Part shown: positions 1 to 10,279 of the stretch, piece after piece
Position numbering within the stretch: position 1 is the stretch's first letter
Layout: each line of letters opens with the position of its first letter
NCBI RefSeq assembly: GCF_000306115.2
Contig: NZ_AKWX02000007.1
Coordinates: 906,001-970,000, forward strand
DNA from: Leptospira wolffii serovar Khorat str. Khorat-H2
Lineage (GTDB): Bacteria; Spirochaetota; Leptospiria; Leptospirales; Leptospiraceae
Direction of reading: 5' to 3'
DNA: 64,000 nucleotides
Translations under genes and position numbers: made by a program
Notes under the pieces: model-generated
Seen by the model: only the letters and a program-made list of their open reading frames with translations
Database searches by the model: none
Told to the model about the DNA's origin: nothing

Positions 1-1
1 C

Positions 2-220
2 GAGACCTTCCGCAAGGGAATGCTAGTGCGAATCTATGTGGAATCGACTCCGTCGCTCATTAAAATCAAGTGTTACCCCGCCGACCAGAAAAGGGAACAC
101 GCGATCGGTAGGTTGATTGCCTATCAGGTAAACGACGATTTCGAGAAGAAAGCCATCAATATCGAGGATTTGGATAAGATTGTTGAAAATGAGCTCACGG
201 AATATAAAAAGAAAAAGTAA
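2..220 (+). CDS. Hypothetical protein, 3' end only
   Basis: The reading frame is open from base 2 to the TAA at 218-220, so this is the C-terminal 72 codons of a gene that begins before the window. An internal ATG at 20 is probably not the start. The tail is rich in Lys, Glu and Asp and ends in a run of lysines. I recognise no domain. It overlaps the start of the LysM/M23 gene that follows, which suggests co-transcription with it and perhaps with the secretion operon. Confidence 0.6.
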   Translation, partial: ETFRKGMLVRIYVESTPSLIKIKCYPADQKREHAIGRLIAYQVNDDFEKKAINIEDLDKIVENELTEYKKKK

Positions 221-1202
221 ACGTCCTAGACTCCCCGGTTCAAGAAGGCATCCCGACCCGACCGATATTAAATACGTGAAACGGACGATTCTTTGCCTTC
301 CCATTATCTCTGCCATGCTTACCTCATCGTTGTCGGCCGATCCGCTCAAAAACTATGATTCTGCAATTAGCGACTATGCTAATAAGGATTCTTCCTTCTT
401 CACTGACAAGGAAGAGCGTAAGATTAAGCAATTATTCTCCCAATCTCCGGAAGAATGGGAAGCGGATAAGTTCTCCTCCTTAAGTTATAATAAAGACAAG
501 TCCAATTTGGAATTGCCTTCCTTTATCAGCATCAACCCGATCATTTCTTCCAAAATCGTGAATCAAAGCGGTATCGTTTTGAAATCCTATGTCGTAAAAC
601 CTAAGGACACGCTTTTTAGAATCGCAAAGTCTTTAAAGACCACCGCTTCTAAGATCACGGAAGCCAACGGTTTAAAAAAGGGTTCCGTGCTGAAAGTGGG
701 ACAAAGTCTTAGCGTTCCCGTAAAGGTAGCTAACGCATCCCGCCAAAAAATCGAATTCAGAAGGGTATTTCTGACTCCAGTATTGAATGCTCGGGTATCC
801 TCCCGCTTCGGCAAAAGAAAAGACCCGTTCCATACGGGAGGAGGGGGTTATCATACTGGAATCGATTTAGCCGGTCCCCAGGGAGCTCCTATCCTTGCCT
901 CCGCCGACGGAGTGGTTAGTTTTGCCGGAGTCAACGGCGGATACGGAAATTCGGTAATCGTGGATCATGGAAACGGCTATAAAACCATGTATGCCCACTG
1001 TGCAAAAATTACGGTGGAAGTGGGAACAAAAGTAAAAGCGGGAACGGTCATAGGGGCAGTAGGTCGTACCGGTTCCGCCACGGGTTCCCATCTTCACTTC
1101 GAAGTATTTTACAACGAAAAGAGAATCAATCCAGAAGCGGCGCTCAGAAAAACCTTAAAAATCGTAACCAATCTAGATACCGGAAAGGTAGCTAAAATTT
1201 AG
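189..1202 (+). CDS. LysM and M23-family peptidoglycan endopeptidase
   Basis: A secreted or periplasmic zinc metallopeptidase of the M23 (LytM) family, expected to cut peptide cross-links in peptidoglycan. From the ATG at 189, a very basic N-terminus precedes a hydrophobic segment ending at S-L-S-A-D. A LysM domain follows at about residues 134-178 and the M23 domain at about 202-319. The zinc ligands and catalytic histidines are all visible: H222 and D226 in HTGID, H270 in YAH, and H301/H303 in HLHFE. It lies just upstream of gspC, so it could open the peptidoglycan for the secretin (inference). The start is uncertain: a TTG at 180 is possible, and a GTG at 276 would give a classic short signal peptide, but none has a clear ribosome binding site. 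Confidence 0.88.
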   Translation: MSSRNIKRKSKRPRLPGSRRHPDPTDIKYVKRTILCLPIISAMLTSSLSADPLKNYDSAISDYANKDSSFFTDKEERKIKQLFSQSPEEWEADKFSSLSYNKDKSNLELPSFISINPIISSKIVNQSGIVLKSYVVKPKDTLFRIAKSLKTTASKITEANGLKKGSVLKVGQSLSVPVKVANASRQKIEFRRVFLTPVLNARVSSRFGKRKDPFHTGGGGYHTGIDLAGPQGAPILASADGVVSFAGVNGGYGNSVIVDHGNGYKTMYAHCAKITVEVGTKVKAGTVIGAVGRTGSATGSHLHFEVFYNEKRINPEAALRKTLKIVTNLDTGKVAKI

Positions 1203-1285
1203 AATTCGAAGTTCTAAGTCTTCTCGCAAGAAATTTCGGGAACGGCTTTTTTATCGGATTTTAAGGGCGGTTATAAAAGGCGGCA

Positions 1286-2182
1286 ATGAACGCGTTTTTC
1301 ATAGAATTAAGAAAGCATACTTTCCTGGCATTGATTCCCATTGTGGTGCTATTCTCACTATCCTTGGCCTATCTTTGCAGAGGAGTACTCTTGCTTTTTC
1401 TTACCCCCGACGTTCAAACAAGCGCCTCGGGAACCGCCTATGCAAGAAGACCCGTTTCGACTCCCATCGTTTCCATAGAATCCTATAAGGAACTCGTAAC
1501 CGGAAATTTTTTCCGAGGTAGTCTTGCTCCTCCTCCGGGAGAAACCGCTTTGGGAGCGGACGGGAACCCGGCTCCTCCTGACACAGGAGAAGGGGAGGAG
1601 ATGCGGATCACTGGTACCCTAAGCGGGCACTGGAGTTTTGCTAGAGTTACCATATTAGAAAAAGGAAAACAAAACGCGGAAGAATTCGCAACCGGCGAAA
1701 CCATAGCGGGCTATAAGGTCAAGGCGATCAATCTCACCCATGTGGTCTTGGAAAAAGGAGGCTCTTCCCTCAAGGTCGAAATCGGTCAGACCCCTGGAGA
1801 AGCTAGAGCGAAATTAGGAGCCGCCGCCCAAGGACCTGTACCGGCAGGTTCGGGGGACGCAGTACGTAAGATTCTTTCCAGACAGGACGTAAATAGAAAG
1901 CTGGCGGATCCAACCGCAATCTACAAGAACGCCAGATTTGGCCCATTTATGGAAAACAACGCGATTACCGGCTACAAAATCTATAGCATCGGAAATGAGC
2001 ATATATTTTATTCCTTAGGCGCCCGGAACGGAGACGTAATTCGCCGGGTCAACGGTATGCCTCTCAACGATACCGTAAAAATGTTAGAAATGTGGAATTC
2101 CATTAAAACGACCGATAAAGTCTCTGTAGACGTAGACAGAGGCGGAAAGATCCTGACCTATGAATTTATTATCCGGAACTGA
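1286..2182 (+). CDS. gspC: Type II secretion system protein GspC
   Basis: Inner-membrane clamp protein that links the secretin GspD to the inner-membrane platform. One transmembrane segment lies at about residues 12-38. A proline-rich periplasmic linker follows, then a homology-region domain at about 105-165 (beginning MRITGTLSG), and a C-terminal PDZ-like domain at about 225-298 with the GARNGDVI loop. Length, domain order and position in front of gspD match GspC. The ATG at 1286 follows an AAAGG-like site. It is the first gene of a contiguous gspC-to-gspN run. Confidence 0.9.
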   Translation: MNAFFIELRKHTFLALIPIVVLFSLSLAYLCRGVLLLFLTPDVQTSASGTAYARRPVSTPIVSIESYKELVTGNFFRGSLAPPPGETALGADGNPAPPDTGEGEEMRITGTLSGHWSFARVTILEKGKQNAEEFATGETIAGYKVKAINLTHVVLEKGGSSLKVEIGQTPGEARAKLGAAAQGPVPAGSGDAVRKILSRQDVNRKLADPTAIYKNARFGPFMENNAITGYKIYSIGNEHIFYSLGARNGDVIRRVNGMPLNDTVKMLEMWNSIKTTDKVSVDVDRGGKILTYEFIIRN

Positions 2183-2189
2183 AGAATAG

Positions 2190-3977
2190 ATGCGCAAAAG
2201 AGAATTCAAATCCCTTTATCTTAGAAATGCGACTTTCGCGGTTTTACTTCTGCTTTCGGTGAATGAGGGTGTATATTCCCAAAATACGAAAAAAGGTAAG
2301 AGAAGTACGACCCCGGCCGCGGAAGATACGAAAGAGCGTACATTCTTCGCAAACTGGAGAGACACCGAGCTTAACGATTTCTTAAAGGGGATGAGCGCAA
2401 TCCTCCGTAAAAACATTCTCTTGGACGAAAGCCTAAAAGGCAAAAAAATCACCATCATCTCCCAAAAGGAGATCCCTGTTAAGAACGCGTTCCCTTTCAT
2501 GAAGGCGGTACTCGAGTCCATGGGATTCGCCGTGGTGGAAGAAGCAGACCTGATCACGATCGTAAAGTTAAAGGACGCTCTGGCTCGTTCTCCTTATGTT
2601 AGAGTGGGAAAAGAGCCGATTCCGGATAACGAGGCTCTGGACAATAGAATCATCACTCAAATCATTCCTGTGGAAAACGTAAAGCCGGAGGAATTGGAAC
2701 CCATTCTAAAAAGATTAACTTCTCCGAATACGGATGTTATCGTTTACAGAAATACGAACACCATCGTCCTCTCCGGTTCCACCGCCGACATCAATAAGCT
2801 TTTGACCCTCGTAAACGAATTGGATATCAAGCCGGACGAAGCAGGTCCGGGATCCGTCTCTTCCGCAGGCGACGTACATATTTATACTTTGGAATACAGC
2901 GAAGCTGAGAAAATCGCAGCTACTCTCATCAAGCTGGACAATCCGATAGTGGGAGACGTTCCCACTCCGAGCGGAGCACCGGGTGCTCCTCCACCTCCGG
3001 CTCCCAAAGTGGAAAAGATCAAAGCGGTCTCCCACAAGGAATCCAACTCCGTCATAGTAACCGCAACGGAAGCGGAATGGAACGAGATCCGTAAGATCAT
3101 CCGTGTTTTAGATTCTGCGAGAAAACAAGTCTTATTGGAAGTGTTGATCGTAGAGCTCTCCTCCACGGATACGAACGATTTCGGTATAGACTGGAGATTC
3201 CAAGGCCAAGGACCTTATAGCCAATTTAACTCAGGGCTTGCCAAAGAAGGAAATATCATCAACTCTAGCGGTAGGATCAATCCGAACCTGAACACATTAT
3301 CCGGCTTCTCCTTAGGATTCGTGCAGGCCGGTGCTCAACAGATTTTAGGAATCTTAAGTGCCAATCAAGGGAATGAGAATTTTAACGTCCTTTCCGCTCC
3401 GCAGGTTCTCACTTTGGATAACCAAGAAGCGGAGATCAACGTGGGTCAGGATGTTCCGGTAAGAACCCAAAGTAGAAACGCGGGATTAGGCGGCGCGAAC
3501 GCCGTTACCGTGGATAACTACGAATATCGACCCACAGGTATCAAACTGAAATTCACTCCCCATGTGAATAAGAATAATAAGATCACGTTGGATCTATTAC
3601 AAGAGATCAAGAATATCGCCTCCATCGCGTTGGCGGGAGGTAACCCTACCTTCAATAGAAGGGAAGTCAAGACCACGATTACCATAGATAATAAGCAGAC
3701 CATCGTTATCGGAGGACTCATCTCCAACGATAAACAAAAGCGTCTCATTAAGATCCCTCTTCTGGGAGATATTCCTTATCTGGGTTGGATCTTCCGTAGA
3801 ACCACGGAACAATTAAAAAAGACCAATTTGATGGTCTTTATCACTCCTCATATCCTGGACAACCGCGAATTGGCCGATAAAATGACGGTCAAAAAGAAGC
3901 TCCAACAGGAAAGATACGAGATCGAAAGAGAAAGAGTTCTGAACAAGGAAGCAACGATCAAGGAACGCGGAGAATAA
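2190..3977 (+). CDS. gspD: Type II secretion system secretin GspD
   Basis: Outer-membrane secretin that forms the exit channel of the type II secretion system. An N-terminal signal segment ends near VYSQ. The N0 domain lies at about residues 50-125 and the N-domain repeats at about 145-310, interrupted by a Pro/Gly/Ala-rich linker at about 255-270. The secretin domain fills about 320-560, with VGQDVPVRT, the [13 protein letters not shown] strand and the late motif [15 protein letters not shown]. The charged tail of about 40 residues could bind a pilotin, although no pilotin gene is seen here. It starts 8 bp after gspC. Confidence 0.95.
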   Translation: MRKREFKSLYLRNATFAVLLLLSVNEGVYSQNTKKGKRSTTPAAEDTKERTFFANWRDTELNDFLKGMSAILRKNILLDESLKGKKITIISQKEIPVKNAFPFMKAVLESMGFAVVEEADLITIVKLKDALARSPYVRVGKEPIPDNEALDNRIITQIIPVENVKPEELEPILKRLTSPNTDVIVYRNTNTIVLSGSTADINKLLTLVNELDIKPDEAGPGSVSSAGDVHIYTLEYSEAEKIAATLIKLDNPIVGDVPTPSGAPGAPPPPAPKVEKIKAVSHKESNSVIVTATEAEWNEIRKIIRVLDSARKQVLLEVLIVELSSTDTNDFGIDWRFQGQGPYSQFNSGLAKEGNIINSSGRINPNLNTLSGFSLGFVQAGAQQILGILSANQGNENFNVLSAPQVLTLDNQEAEINVGQDVPVRTQSRNAGLGGANAVTVDNYEYRPTGIKLKFTPHVNKNNKITLDLLQEIKNIASIALAGGNPTFNRREVKTTITIDNKQTIVIGGLISNDKQKRLIKIPLLGDIPYLGWIFRRTTEQLKKTNLMVFITPHILDNRELADKMTVKKKLQQERYEIERERVLNKEATIKERGE

Positions 3978-3983
3978 TCCAAA

Positions 3984-5657
3984 GTGAAGACCCTAGGAGA
4001 TATACTCGTCGAGGACGGAGTCATTTCTGAAAAAGATCTGGAGGAATCCCTTAAGCTCCAGAAGAAGAACCATCTTCCCCTAGGTCATATTCTGCAAAAA
4101 AAAGGGATCGCCGGAGAGATAGACGTCTTAAAGGCGATGGCTCGTCTCTACCGGATGGAATTCCGGGAAAAAATAGATTTCAAGGGAATGGAAGAGATTT
4201 ACGATCGCATTCCTCTCAAGCTTATCCAAAAAAGCAGGCTTGTCCCTTTCGAACTTGCCAAGAAGACGGTCCGAGTAGCTGTCTCAGATCCTACGGATCT
4301 CCATCCCATGGACGATGTCCGTGCTAATTTAAGAGAATTTAAAGTAGAATTCATTCTCGCTCCGGAACCGGAGATCATGAGAATCATCCACTCCCAGTTC
4401 GACACCACCTCCGCCGCGGCCAAGGATCTTTTGAACGAGATGGAGGGAAGTTTCTCCGAACTGGCGGAAGGTTTCGATAACGAGACTATAGACTTATCAG
4501 ACGACGCGCCCATCATCAAAATGGTAAACGTCATCCTCTCCCAAGCGGTGAACGAGAGAGCTTCGGATATACACGTAGAGCCTTACGAAAAAAGCCTGGT
4601 GGTTCGTTACAGGATAGACGGTATTCTGCATAACGTTCTAACTCCTCCTAAGTCCTACCACGCTGGGATCACTTCTCGTATCAAAATCATGTCCAACCTG
4701 AATATCGCCGAGAACCGATTGCCTCAGGACGGACGGATCAAATTGAGATTGGCCGGAAAGGATGTGGACATCCGCGTATCCACGATCCCTTGCCAATTCG
4801 GAGAACGTATCGTGATGCGTCTTCTCAATAAGACCGACCAGAAATACTCCCTAGACACGATGGGCTTTTATCCGGACCTAATCAAAACGCTTCGTACCTT
4901 AATCTACGAGCCCCACGGAATCGTACTAGTCACGGGACCTACCGGATCCGGAAAATCGACCACACTTTATTCCGCATTGAGCGAATTGAATACGGAAGAA
5001 AGAAACATCATCACCTGCGAAGACCCGGTGGAATACCAGATAGAAGGCGTTTCCCAGATGCAGATGCAGGAGAAAATCGGACTCACTTTCGCGACAGGAC
5101 TTCGGGCCATTCTTCGCCAGGACCCGGACGTGATCATGGTGGGGGAGATCAGGGACGAGGAAACCGCTAGGATCGCAATCCAGGCCTCCTTGACCGGTCA
5201 CTTGGTATTCTCCACATTGCACACCAACGACGCAGCATCCGCTGCGACCCGTCTTATAGATATGGGAATCGAGCCTTACCTGATCACGTCCACCGTGCTA
5301 GGCTTCATGGCCCAGCGTCTGGTGAGAACTATTTGCGAAAAATGTAAAGTTACATATAAACCCAGCGCGGAGGAATTGGAGTCCTTAGGAATTTCCAAAA
5401 AGCAACTCAAGGGCGGAGTATTGCATAAGGGAGAGGGTTGCAATCATTGTATGGGAACCGGATTCAAGGGCAGGACCGGAATCTACGAACTTCTTATCAT
5501 CAACAACCCGATCAAGGGAGCGATTCTTGCGGGACAGGACACGAACAGAATCAACGAGATCGCTTTAGAGAACGGATTCGAAACGATGAGAGATTACGGA
5601 ATTCGTAAGGTGATCGACGGGATCACGACTCCGGACGAAGTCCTGAGGGTCACTTAA
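3984..5657 (+). CDS. gspE: Type II secretion system ATPase GspE
   Basis: Cytoplasmic hexameric ATPase that drives pseudopilus assembly. The N-terminal MshEN-type domain spans about residues 1-150. The ATPase core holds the Walker A box GPTGSGKST, the Asp box, the Walker B region [14 protein letters not shown] and the His box around STLHTND. Two CxxC pairs (CEKC and CNHC) form the zinc-binding element typical of GspE. The start is a GTG with GGAG about 11 bp upstream, inside the end of gspD. Confidence 0.96.
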   Translation: MKTLGDILVEDGVISEKDLEESLKLQKKNHLPLGHILQKKGIAGEIDVLKAMARLYRMEFREKIDFKGMEEIYDRIPLKLIQKSRLVPFELAKKTVRVAVSDPTDLHPMDDVRANLREFKVEFILAPEPEIMRIIHSQFDTTSAAAKDLLNEMEGSFSELAEGFDNETIDLSDDAPIIKMVNVILSQAVNERASDIHVEPYEKSLVVRYRIDGILHNVLTPPKSYHAGITSRIKIMSNLNIAENRLPQDGRIKLRLAGKDVDIRVSTIPCQFGERIVMRLLNKTDQKYSLDTMGFYPDLIKTLRTLIYEPHGIVLVTGPTGSGKSTTLYSALSELNTEERNIITCEDPVEYQIEGVSQMQMQEKIGLTFATGLRAILRQDPDVIMVGEIRDEETARIAIQASLTGHLVFSTLHTNDAASAATRLIDMGIEPYLITSTVLGFMAQRLVRTICEKCKVTYKPSAEELESLGISKKQLKGGVLHKGEGCNHCMGTGFKGRTGIYELLIINNPIKGAILAGQDTNRINEIALENGFETMRDYGIRKVIDGITTPDEVLRVT

Positions 5658-5666
5658 TTTCGGGAC

Positions 5667-6893
5667 ATGGCTCTATTCACATATATCGCCTTCAATAAGA
5701 AGGGAAAGGAAGAAAAGGGGATTATCGACGCTCCTAATATCCAATCCGCACGGACCAAGCTGAAATCTAAGGGACTCTATGTCCGACAAATTTCCGAGGA
5801 TGCAGAGCGTAAGGATAGGGAACTATTTCCGTTTTTAGCCAAGCTTTTGTATCGGGTTCCGCGCAAGGTCATCGGAATGTTTTGCAGACAATTGGGAACA
5901 TTGCTAGGCGCCGGAATTCCTCTGGATAAATCCCTCTCGAATATAGTAGAGCAGACCGACCATGAAGTATTTCGAAAAGTCGTGGTCGCAATGCAGGCGG
6001 ATATCACAGAAGGTATTTCCCTTTCGGATGCGATGAGAAAACATCCGGACGTTTTTCCGAACCAGTATCCTTCTTTGGTTTCGGTGGGAGAAAGAACTGG
6101 GGATTACGAGACGGCCCTCATTCGTCTTTCGGAAATGGAGGACAAGAATATAGAGCTCCGCTCCAAAGTGACGACCGCATTAGTCTATCCTTCGATCATC
6201 TTCATTCTTCTACAACTCGTAATCATATTTCTACTCACGACCGTAGTTCCTCAAATAGAACATTTATTCGTGGAATTCAATGCGACCCTGCCTCTCATCA
6301 CAAGAATCGTGATCGGAAGTTCTAAGCTCATCACCGGATACTGGTTCCTACTTTTCCCGGCGATCTTTGCCGTGGTCATCGGGTTCTTCTTTTATAAGGG
6401 AACTCCGGAGGGAAAAGAAAAGTGGGAGAGGTTCGTCCTAAAAATTCCGATCGTAAGGACTCTTGCCAAAAAAGTTCTCATCTCCAATTTCGCGCGTAAT
6501 TTGGGAATTCTTCTAACGAATCGGGTTCCTCTGATCGTATCCTTACAAATCGTGGAACAAATCGTGGACCATTCCGTTTTCGGCGAGGAAATCCGAAACG
6601 CCGCGGGTAGAATCAGGGAAGGGGAGAAATTGTCCTCTTCTTTCTTAAGTTCCGAGATTCTCCCCCAAATGGTTTTGGGGATGATGTCCGCAGGAGAAGC
6701 CTCGGATAGAGTCCCGGAAATGATGAACAAATTGGCGGAAATCTACGATTCGGAAGTGGATACTTCTCTTAAAGCTGCGACCCAGGCCATAGAACCTCTT
6801 ATGTTGGTTTTCATGGGTTTTGCGATCGGAATTATCATGGCGGCTATCATCGTTCCGATGTTCAGCTTGACCCAAAACCTACAAGGCATATAA
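5667..6893 (+). CDS. gspF: Type II secretion system platform protein GspF
   Basis: Polytopic inner-membrane protein at the base of the pseudopilus. Two copies of the T2SSF helical domain lie at about residues 70-195 and 275-400, each followed by hydrophobic segments. The total length of 408 residues is normal for the family. The first 60 residues match the usual GspF N-terminus (FTYIAFNKKGKEEKGII). It starts 9 bp after gspE and is translated with it. Confidence 0.95.
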   Translation: MALFTYIAFNKKGKEEKGIIDAPNIQSARTKLKSKGLYVRQISEDAERKDRELFPFLAKLLYRVPRKVIGMFCRQLGTLLGAGIPLDKSLSNIVEQTDHEVFRKVVVAMQADITEGISLSDAMRKHPDVFPNQYPSLVSVGERTGDYETALIRLSEMEDKNIELRSKVTTALVYPSIIFILLQLVIIFLLTTVVPQIEHLFVEFNATLPLITRIVIGSSKLITGYWFLLFPAIFAVVIGFFFYKGTPEGKEKWERFVLKIPIVRTLAKKVLISNFARNLGILLTNRVPLIVSLQIVEQIVDHSVFGEEIRNAAGRIREGEKLSSSFLSSEILPQMVLGMMSAGEASDRVPEMMNKLAEIYDSEVDTSLKAATQAIEPLMLVFMGFAIGIIMAAIIVPMFSLTQNLQGI

Positions 6894-6917
6894 AATCAAT
6901 ACAAAGGAGCACCGACT

Positions 6918-7385
6918 TTGAAAACGGGAAAGAAACGAAGACAAGGATTTACCCTGATCGAACTAGCGATCGTAGTCGCCATTTTAGGCGCTTTGATGGC
7001 GATCATCATCGTCAATATCGATATCACCGGAGTGAACAACGACACTGCGGCCCTCAAGCTTCGCAAGGATAAGCAAGAACTCAGAATGAACTTGGAGAGA
7101 TATTCCCAAAAATTCGGAAATTATCCCACCGAAGACCAAGGCCTCGAAGCTTTGGCGGAAAAGCCGACCACCGGAGACGTTCCGGAAGATTGGAGACCGA
7201 TGGTAAACAGTAAGGACGCACTCAAGGATCCTTGGAAGAATCCGTATAAACTACGATTCGACAATTCCGGAGAGATCCAAATCTTCACTTATGGAAGAGA
7301 CGGACAGGAAGGAGGAGAGGGTGAAAACACCGACTTTGACATCCTGAAAGACGAGGATTATCCGCCTCAATTCGCTAAAAAATAA
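6918..7385 (+). CDS. gspG: Type II secretion system major pseudopilin GspG
   Basis: Major pseudopilin that builds the periplasmic piston. It has a short basic leader and the prepilin peptidase site G-FTLIE, with Glu at mature position 5, followed by one hydrophobic helix. The C-terminus keeps the GspG signature DPWKNPY and the acidic GGEGENTDFD loop that binds calcium in relatives. The TTG start at 6918 is chosen because AAAGGAG lies 9 bp upstream and the leader then has normal length. Confidence 0.96.
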   Translation: MKTGKKRRQGFTLIELAIVVAILGALMAIIIVNIDITGVNNDTAALKLRKDKQELRMNLERYSQKFGNYPTEDQGLEALAEKPTTGDVPEDWRPMVNSKDALKDPWKNPYKLRFDNSGEIQIFTYGRDGQEGGEGENTDFDILKDEDYPPQFAKK

Positions 7386-7391
7386 TCTTCT

Positions 7392-7958
7392 ATGCGCGGT
7401 AGGAAGTCTAGACTTCGTTCCGGATTCACTCTGATCGAGCTCGGCGTCGTAGTCATGCTCATAGGAGTGATTCTAGGTTTAGTCATTCCTTCCGTGGCTA
7501 ATCTATTCACTCCCGGAGCACAGGAAGAGGCTTTCGTTCTCCACGACGTGGTTACTTTCTGCTACAAAAGAGCAAGACTCTACCAAAAGACCGTGTATCT
7601 GCAACTTGACGTGGATACGGAGACCTATTCCGTGATCGATATAGAAAGGGACGATTCGGGGATGAAGGAAAAACCGGTCTTCAAAGAAAGAGAACTCCCT
7701 AGTTCCTCCTCGATCGTGGATATAATGGACGGTCGAGGTTATCGTTATATCAAAGGCAAGGTTCGCATTCCTTTCTCACCCCTCTCGGTCGCAGAAGACT
7801 TTTATATCCATTTAGGGCCTGATCCGGAGATCAAAAGAACTCTGGTGATCCGCCGCTACGGGGGAAAATCGGAAATCATGGACGGCGAAGCGGTCGTTCC
7901 AAAAGAGAATCTGGACTGGTACAAGCAAAATGAGACGTACGGATCGAGCCAACTCTAA
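7392..7958 (+). CDS. gspH: Type II secretion pseudopilin GspH-like
   Basis: Minor pseudopilin. A basic leader precedes the cleavage motif G-FTLIELGVVV, with Glu at position 5, and one transmembrane helix. The soluble part is beta-rich without a recognisable signature, as usual for GspH. The assignment to GspH rests on the order after gspG and before gspI. Its end overlaps gspI by 29 bp, implying translational coupling. Confidence 0.82.
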   Translation: MRGRKSRLRSGFTLIELGVVVMLIGVILGLVIPSVANLFTPGAQEEAFVLHDVVTFCYKRARLYQKTVYLQLDVDTETYSVIDIERDDSGMKEKPVFKERELPSSSSIVDIMDGRGYRYIKGKVRIPFSPLSVAEDFYIHLGPDPEIKRTLVIRRYGGKSEIMDGEAVVPKENLDWYKQNETYGSSQL

Positions 7959-8463
7959 GCGGTCCGGCTTCACTCTGATAGAAATGACCTTCGCATTTCT
8001 AATCGCGGCAAGCTGGATAGGGTACGTACTCATGATCGTAGCGGAAGGCGTTCGTTTGAAAAGAATTGCGGCACTGCAAACCGAGGCGGCTCATTTGGCC
8101 AAGATTAAGATGGCTCAGGTGGATTCCGCAACCTTACTCCAAACGGATACGAGTTCGGGAGATATTCCAGGATACAAGGACTGGAAATTCACCACGATCA
8201 TCAAAGATGAGAATATAGACTTACTCAAACTCGCCGGAAAAGAAGGTAAGAAACCGGAAGATTTGTTGGGGGGATCCAACTCCGGGCAAAACGATTTCAT
8301 CGCGAAAAGGACGGGAAACAACCAAGGATCCGCTACTGGCGGACTCATCACCGTATATCATATTTATGTAACGATAGAATATCCCACCGGGGGAGTCGAT
8401 ACCCAAGGAAATAAGGTCAAAGAACAGTACACCGTAGAGACCTTCAAGGCGAGAAATAACTGA
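7930..8463 (+). CDS. gspI: Type II secretion pseudopilin GspI-like
   Basis: Minor pseudopilin of the tip complex. The leader ends in the motif G-FTLIEMTFAF with Glu5. The following helix and the segment with A-x-x-K near L-A-K-I-K-M-A are typical of the GspI/GspV family. The ATG at 7930 lies inside gspH. At 177 residues it is longer than common GspI proteins of about 125; the middle holds a Gly/Asn-rich insertion around residues 110-140. Confidence 0.8.
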   Translation: MRRTDRANSKRSGFTLIEMTFAFLIAASWIGYVLMIVAEGVRLKRIAALQTEAAHLAKIKMAQVDSATLLQTDTSSGDIPGYKDWKFTTIIKDENIDLLKLAGKEGKKPEDLLGGSNSGQNDFIAKRTGNNQGSATGGLITVYHIYVTIEYPTGGVDTQGNKVKEQYTVETFKARNN

Positions 8464-9146
8464 TGCGTTCTTTTCCTTCCAGTCGACGTAAATTCAGAAG
8501 CAGAAGATCCGGATTCACTCTTTTGGAGTTATCCATCGTCGCGGCTTTACTCGGTTCTCTGCTTGTCATGGTCTTCGGAACTTATACGGCGATCTTAAGA
8601 GTCACAAGAGATAATATTCGCTCGGAGGGAGCGGACCGGGAAAAAGCCATCTCAGCCGTGGAAAACATACGCAGTTCTCTTTCTATGGCATTCTATTTTC
8701 AAACCGAAAAGAGATTGGTATTCGTGAGTAAAAGGGATCGCAAATCCGAAGACGGAAAAAAACATCCTGGAGAAAGCACGAACGATCATTTCATCGTGTT
8801 TGCGGCCATACATCCCAACTCGGAAGAAACCGCATTGCCCGAAGTTAGAGAGGTCGAATACTTCCTACAAAAAATGGAAGGCTCCGACTTATACAAGTTG
8901 GTACGCAGAGAGGATGAGATCGTGGACAAGTTTCCATTCTCCGGGGGCCAAGAATACGTCCTACTGGAGAATGTAAAAAATCTGTCCTTCAAATTCTCCA
9001 GAACCGGATCTAAATGGGAAGAAGAATGGGATTCCAGAGAAACGAAGAATATTCCCCGACTCATTCGTATCGAACTGATCGCCAATTTAGGAAACGAGGA
9101 ACGTAGATTCGAGACACTCGCCTTTCCGGGGATGCTTTTGAAATGA
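8463..9146 (+). CDS. gspJ: Type II secretion pseudopilin GspJ-like
   Basis: Minor pseudopilin of the tip complex. An 18-residue basic leader precedes G-FTLLELSIVAAL, with Glu5 and one hydrophobic helix. The remainder has the beta-rich GspJ pattern, including the EVEYFLQ strand and a late LIRIEL strand. The ATG at 8463 overlaps the end of gspI by one base, and the end overlaps gspK as ATGA. Confidence 0.85.
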   Translation: MRSFPSSRRKFRSRRSGFTLLELSIVAALLGSLLVMVFGTYTAILRVTRDNIRSEGADREKAISAVENIRSSLSMAFYFQTEKRLVFVSKRDRKSEDGKKHPGESTNDHFIVFAAIHPNSEETALPEVREVEYFLQKMEGSDLYKLVRREDEIVDKFPFSGGQEYVLLENVKNLSFKFSRTGSKWEEEWDSRETKNIPRLIRIELIANLGNEERRFETLAFPGMLLK

Positions 9147-10279
9147 GCGGAAGACGGGGATTGAGTATGAAAGGAACCAGGCTTTCTCGGAGAAGGGGAG
9201 CCATAGTGATGTTACTCGTCGCAGGCATCGGTTTTGCGGCGATTGCTACGACTTTAGATTTCGCCGAAAGATCCATCGCCGATTATAAAATCTCTCAAGG
9301 AGAAATGGCGGGATTTCGTGCTCTACTTCTAGCCAAGGCGGGATTCCAGGGAGCCTTGGCGGCTTTGAGAAAAATTCCGGAAGAGCAATTGTACCAGTCC
9401 GGTATCGGACTAAGTCCGCCTCCGGTTCCTCTTGGCGGGGGAATGATCTACTATAAGCTCCAAGGCGAAGACGGCAAAATCAATCTCAACTCTATATACA
9501 ATACGGATACTAAGGATATCAATCTACGAAACCAGGAGATGGCCCAACGTCTCTTGGAAAGATTGGGTATGAAAAGGGAATTACTGAATCCCCTGATCGA
9601 TTGGTTGGACGACGATAACCAGGGAAATTCCGAGGCGGCTTATTACGAAAAATTAATCCCTCCCCGGAAAATCAAAAATTCATATCTTTATTCCCTTTCC
9701 GAACTCACCTCCGTGAAAGGGTTCGAACCTAAAATCGTTTACGGGTCCCAAAAGCCCCCCGATTACGACCAAAAATACTCCAAGGACTTCATGACCGACG
9801 AGGAAAAGAATCTGGTGAGCGATTCGGATTTCGTTCTCGCGAATAATCTGACGGCGTTCGTGCCATTCCAGAGGAATTACGACGATAGAATCAACTTGAA
9901 TGCCGCGCCGTATTTCGTTTTAATGTCCCTATCCGATTTTATGACCCGTCAGGCAGCCTTGCAGATTATGAAGCTTAAGATCAAAAAAGGCGGCTATCTG
10001 AAAGAGGTTAAGGATCTGGACACGGTTCCCGAATTCCAAGTTCCTTCCGTGGGCGGTCTATCCCTTTATAAAGAATTGGCCGGAGAGGGAACCGACGTGT
10101 CGGGAGGAAGGATCAAAACAAAGGGCGAGATATATAGAATTACGGCAGTGGGTGAGGTTTCCATCAACTCCGCCAAAAACAAAAATTCCGACGTGTTACT
10201 GGGAAAGGTAATCGCAAGAAGAATCACCGGGATTTTTGATTTAACAAATAATATCATGCTGTATTATAGAGAAGATTAA
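9143..10279 (+). CDS. gspK: Type II secretion pseudopilin GspK-like
   Basis: Large minor pseudopilin that caps the pseudopilus tip. The N-terminal helix (GAIVMLLVAGIGFAA) lacks the Glu5 found in the four preceding pseudopilins, which is the hallmark of GspK. The alpha-domain motifs are present: DGKINLNS near residue 113, LIDWLDDDN near 152 and RINLNAAP near 253. Length is 378 residues. The ATG at 9143 overlaps the gspJ stop; an in-frame ATG at 9167 is an alternative. Confidence 0.9.
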   Translation: MSGRRGLSMKGTRLSRRRGAIVMLLVAGIGFAAIATTLDFAERSIADYKISQGEMAGFRALLLAKAGFQGALAALRKIPEEQLYQSGIGLSPPPVPLGGGMIYYKLQGEDGKINLNSIYNTDTKDINLRNQEMAQRLLERLGMKRELLNPLIDWLDDDNQGNSEAAYYEKLIPPRKIKNSYLYSLSELTSVKGFEPKIVYGSQKPPDYDQKYSKDFMTDEEKNLVSDSDFVLANNLTAFVPFQRNYDDRINLNAAPYFVLMSLSDFMTRQAALQIMKLKIKKGGYLKEVKDLDTVPEFQVPSVGGLSLYKELAGEGTDVSGGRIKTKGEIYRITAVGEVSINSAKNKNSDVLLGKVIARRITGIFDLTNNIMLYYRED